Source: Cupriavidus necator
GTDB lineage: Bacteria > Pseudomonadota > Gammaproteobacteria > Burkholderiales > Burkholderiaceae
Reading direction: 5' to 3'
Assembly: GCF_013141915.1 (NCBI RefSeq)
Contig: NZ_SROX01000013.1
Coordinates: 62,001-126,000 of the forward strand
DNA length: 64,000 nt
Shown here: piece after piece, positions 61,273 to 64,000 of the stretch
Layout of the letters: every line of letters starts with the position of its first letter
How positions within the stretch are numbered: the first letter of the stretch is position 1
Made by a program: the position numbers and the translations under genes
Notes under the pieces: generated by a model
Seen by the model: only the letters and a program-made list of their open reading frames with translations
The model's database searches: none
Told to the model about the DNA's origin: nothing

Positions 61273-62193
61273 TCAGCGGAAGCGTACCCCCGGCAAGCCA
61301 CCCGGCAACACGGGCGGCATCGGCATGCTCTGGCCCTCCGGCTGGGTCTCGCCCGCGGCGCCAGGCTTGGGCGGCTCGGCGGCAGGGGCCGAAGCACCAT
61401 CCGCCGCCGGAGCCGGAGCCGTTGCGGGTGCCGGCGCGGCACTGGCGTCGGTCGCGGCCGGCGCAGAGGCTTCGGTCTCGTCTTCGTCTTCGGCACCCGG
61501 CGGATTGCCGTCGTAGATCAGGTACTGGCGCCGCTGCAGGTAGGAGTCACGCAGGAACGAGTACTTGTCCAGCGCGGCCTGCTCCAGCAGGTTGCTGGCG
61601 CCCAGCAGTTGGGCCCGGCCGGCGACGATGCGCACGCCAACCAGCGAATTGCGCAGCGAAACCGGATAGAAGTACGCCGACGGATCCGCCTGCCGGTCTA
61701 CCAGCATGCCGGCGGTGTCGCGGAACGTGCTCGGCCCGAACAGCGGCAGCACCAGGTACGGGCCGGCCGGCACGCCCCACACGCCCAGCGTCTGGCCGAA
61801 GTCTTCCTTGTACTTGGGCAGGCCCGCCGGGGTGGCGATGTCAATCAGGCCGCCGATGCCCAGCACGGTGTTCATGGCCACGCGCATGGTGTCTTCCGCC
61901 GCGCGTGTCGGCTTGCCCTGCAGCAGGTTGTTCACCGCCGAATAGACATCGCTGACATTGGAGAAGAAGTTCTCCACCGCGCGCTGCACCGGCGTGGGCA
62001 TGTAGTCGGCGTAGACCTGGGCTACCGGGCGCAGGATGCCCTTGTCGAAGTCCTCATTGATCTTCGAGACCTCGCGGTTGAACGGCTCCAGCGGGTCCTT
62101 CGGGTTGGCGGTGGGGCCGGTGGCGCAACCGGCAAGCGCCGCCGCGGCGGCCGCCGTGGCCAGGATGCTCCGGAGGTGGCGGGCGGCGTTCAC
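61273..62193 (-). CDS. mlaA: Outer-membrane phospholipid lipoprotein MlaA (VacJ)
   Basis: A 306-residue lipoprotein with signal ending LAGC, lipidated Cys at 23. NPKDPLEPFNREVSKINEDFD, FFSNVSDVYSAVNNLLQGK, GIGGLIDIATPAGL and GVWGVPAGPYLVLPLFGPST are diagnostic. The C-terminal 60 residues are Ala/Pro/Glu-rich linker, longer than in E. coli. It extracts phospholipid from the outer leaflet with a porin partner in known systems. Its start overlaps the mlaD stop. Confidence 0.95.
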   Translation of the reverse strand: MNAARHLRSILATAAAAAALAGCATGPTANPKDPLEPFNREVSKINEDFDKGILRPVAQVYADYMPTPVQRAVENFFSNVSDVYSAVNNLLQGKPTRAAEDTMRVAMNTVLGIGGLIDIATPAGLPKYKEDFGQTLGVWGVPAGPYLVLPLFGPSTFRDTAGMLVDRQADPSAYFYPVSLRNSLVGVRIVAGRAQLLGASNLLEQAALDKYSFLRDSYLQRRQYLIYDGNPPGAEDEDETEASAPAATDASAAPAPATAPAPAADGASAPAAEPPKPGAAGETQPEGQSMPMPPVLPGGLPGVRFR

Positions 62194-62702
62194 TTGAGAT
62201 CTCCAGCCGGGGCCGGCGCACTGGCGCCGGCGGACGAGCCGCCGCCGGCATCGGCGGCCTTGTTGTACAGGAACTGCCCGATCAGGTTTTCAAGCACCAC
62301 GGCGGACTGCGTCATGGTGATGCGCGCGCCGTCGGCCAGCATGGCGGTGTCGCCGCCGGCTTCCAGGCCGATGTACTGCTCGCCCAGCAGGCCCGAGGTC
62401 AGGATCTTGGCGGAGGTGTCCTTGGGAAACTGGTAGCGCTTTTCCAGGCTCATCTCGACGGTGGCCTGATAGGTCTTGTCGTCGAAGCGGATCGCCGCCA
62501 CCCGGCCGACCACTACGCCCGCGCTCTTGACCGGCGCGCGCGGCTTGAGCCCGCCGATATTGTCGAAGCGGGCCTGCACGCTATAGGTGTCCTGGAAGCT
62601 GAAGGCGCTCATGTTTCCCGCCTTGAGGGCCAGGAAGAGCAAGGCGACGAACCCTGCCGCCACAAACAGCCCCACCCAGAAATCGAGTGTGTTCTTTTTC
62701 AT
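62190..62702 (-). CDS. mlaD: MCE-domain lipid transporter subunit MlaD
   Basis: A 170-residue single-TM protein: DFWVGLFVAAGFVALLFLAL anchor, then one MCE domain (YSVQARFDNIGGLKPRAPVKSAGVVVGRV) to about residue 130, and an Ala/Gly-rich tail. Forms the hexameric ring above MlaE. ATG 62700-62702 selected; the frame to 62777 is out of family. Overlaps mlaA by four bases; 96 bases after mlaE. Confidence 0.95.
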   Translation of the reverse strand: MKKNTLDFWVGLFVAAGFVALLFLALKAGNMSAFSFQDTYSVQARFDNIGGLKPRAPVKSAGVVVGRVAAIRFDDKTYQATVEMSLEKRYQFPKDTSAKILTSGLLGEQYIGLEAGGDTAMLADGARITMTQSAVVLENLIGQFLYNKAADAGGGSSAGASAPAPAGDLK

Positions 62703-62798
62703 TGGAATCTCTTTCTTCAACCCCGTAGTGTCTGTCGCTGCCTTGTTGTCGCTGCCTTGTTGTCGTGCTTCCCGCATTGTGGCCCGCTGGCGCTCCGC

Positions 62799-63590
62799 TC
62801 AGTTGCTGAACATCAGCGCCGTCAGCAGGAAATCCAGCCCCAGCACCGCCAGCGACGCGATCACCACGGTGCGGGTGGTCGCGCGCGAGACGCCTTCCGG
62901 CGTGGGCTTGGCCTCGAATCCCTGGTACAGCGCAATGAACGTCACCGCGATGCCAAAGATGAAGCTCTTGATCACGCCGTTGAGCACGTCGGCGCGCACG
63001 TCGACGCCGCCCTGCATCTGCGACCAGAACGCGCCGGCGTCGACGCCGATCAGCTGCACGCCGACCACGTAGCCGCCCAGGATGCCCACCGCGCTGAAGA
63101 TCGCAGCCAGCACCGGCATGGCGATCACGCCCGCCCAGAAGCGCGGCGCGACCACGCGCTGCAGCGGATTGACCGCCATCATTTCCATGGCCGTGAGCTG
63201 CTCGCCCGCCTTCATCAGGCCGATTTCGGCGGTCAGCGAAGTGCCGGCACGGCCCGCGAACAGCAGCGCGGTCACCACCGGGCCCAGTTCACGCACCAGC
63301 GACAGCGCCACCAGCAGCCCCAGCGCCTGCTCGGAGCCGTAGCGGTTGAGCGTGTAGTAGCCCTGCAGCCCGAGCACGAAGCCGACAAACAAGCCGGACA
63401 CCGCGATGATCACCAGCGACAGGTTGCCGACAAAGAAGACCTGGTCGGTCACCAGACGGAAGCGGCGCAGCAGCGCCGGCGACAGGGCCAGCACCGCCAG
63501 GAACATGCGCGTGGCGTGGCCCAACCCGGAAATGCTGCGACGCACGGCAGCGCCGATGGCGCTGAAGAACCCTGCCACCAAGCCGGTCAT
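62799..63590 (-). CDS. mlaE: Phospholipid ABC transporter permease MlaE
   Basis: A 263-residue inner-membrane permease with about five to six hydrophobic segments. VRELGPVVTALLFAGRAGTSLTAEIGLMK is the family's coupling-helix signature, followed by EQLTAMEMMAVNPLQRVVAPRFWAG. Its start overlaps the mlaF stop by four bases (63587-63590). Confidence 0.96.
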   Translation of the reverse strand: MTGLVAGFFSAIGAAVRRSISGLGHATRMFLAVLALSPALLRRFRLVTDQVFFVGNLSLVIIAVSGLFVGFVLGLQGYYTLNRYGSEQALGLLVALSLVRELGPVVTALLFAGRAGTSLTAEIGLMKAGEQLTAMEMMAVNPLQRVVAPRFWAGVIAMPVLAAIFSAVGILGGYVVGVQLIGVDAGAFWSQMQGGVDVRADVLNGVIKSFIFGIAVTFIALYQGFEAKPTPEGVSRATTRTVVIASLAVLGLDFLLTALMFSN

Positions 63591-64000
63591 CGCGCGCCCC
63601 CGACGAAATCCTCGGCCAGCGAGGGTCCGGCGTAGTGGAACGGCACCGGGCCGTCGGCCTCGGCATGGACAAATTGATGCACGAACGGATCGGTGGAGGC
63701 GCGCAGGGCCTCGGGGGTGCCTTCGGCGGCGATGCGCCCGTCGGCAATGAAGTAGACGTAGTCGGCGATCTGGAAGGTCTCGTGCACGTCGTGCGAGACG
63801 ATGATGGTGGTGGCGCCGAGGGCGTCGTTGAGGCTGCGGATGAGCCGCGCGGTCAGGCCCAGCGAGATCGGATCCAGGCCGGCAAAGGGCTCGTCATACA
63901 TCAGCAGCGCCGGATCCAGCGCGATCGCGCGGGCCAGCGCCACGCGCCGCGCCATGCCGCCGGAGATCTGCGACGGCATCAGGTCGCGCGCGCCGCGCAG
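63587..64000 (-). CDS. mlaF: Phospholipid ABC transporter ATPase MlaF, N-terminal part outside window
   Basis: The C-terminal roughly 137 residues of the ATPase; Walker A lies beyond the right edge. Visible: signature ISGGMARRVALARAIALDP, Walker B LLMYDEPFAGLDP, H-loop IVSHDVHETFQIADYV and the C-terminal extension (DPFVHQFVHAEADGPVPFHY) that swaps between subunits in known MlaF. First visible gene of the mla operon, transcribed leftward. Confidence 0.95.
   Translation of the reverse strand: MRGARDLMPSQISGGMARRVALARAIALDPALLMYDEPFAGLDPISLGLTARLIRSLNDALGATTIIVSHDVHETFQIADYVYFIADGRIAAEGTPEALRASTDPFVHQFVHAEADGPVPFHYAGPSLAEDFVGGAR

Overview
The window is high-GC, densely coded DNA whose gene order (petABC next to sspAB; an mla / yadGH / bolA / murA / his / tat run on one strand) and protein types point to a betaproteobacterium of the Burkholderiales, most likely Cupriavidus or a close Ralstonia-like relative. 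This is inference from gene content and order; no database was searched.

Layout. 1-2863: 3' part-missing ettA (reverse strand), a small Cys-rich protein ending in seven natural histidines, a YgjP-type metallopeptidase, and a secreted GH114-like lipoprotein. 3280-19206: a catabolic block with two tandem ACMSD-like amidohydrolases, a UbiD-type decarboxylase, an NCS2 nucleobase-type permease, a LysR regulator, a three-subunit molybdenum hydroxylase, a UbiX-type flavin prenyltransferase and a CobW GTPase, followed by an AraC regulator, a second NCS2 permease and an 8-oxoguanine-deaminase-like amidohydrolase. 19454-26628: an orphan type VI secretion module (vgrG, a two-domain cell-wall-degrading effector, a putative periplasmic immunity protein) with AT-richer effector/immunity genes, plus small DUF proteins and dispersed repeats. 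26928-34818: a hexuronate/aldonate module (TRAP transporter, fructuronate reductase, mannonate dehydratase, RspB-like dehydrogenase, KDG kinase), transcribed outward from a shared control region at about 31.4 kb. 34960-37260: a stand-alone 2TM protein, a LytTR response regulator with its 2TM histidine kinase, and tRNA-Thr(UGU). 37313-64000: housekeeping: sspBA, cytochrome bc1 (petABC), mscL, nif3-like, a DegS-like protease, a porin, tatABC, hinT, the his operon with marC inside it, murA, a BolA-like gene, yadGH and the mla phospholipid-transport operon, which runs off the right edge in mlaF.

How the genes work together. The most intriguing part is 3280-14862. Import by an NCS2 carrier, ring hydroxylation by a molybdenum hydroxylase, and decarboxylation by a prenylated-FMN UbiD enzyme (with its own UbiX) and/or a metal-dependent amidohydrolase suggest a pathway for a carboxylated N-heteroaromatic or purine-like compound. 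I cannot match it to a characterised pathway. The first amidohydrolase has lost the N-terminal HxH metal motif that its tandem copy keeps, so the pair may form a catalytic/non-catalytic complex. The second strong candidate is the T6SS effector at 20035-22290, which joins an M23-like domain with altered metal ligands, an EF-hand-like loop and a GH19-like lysozyme domain.
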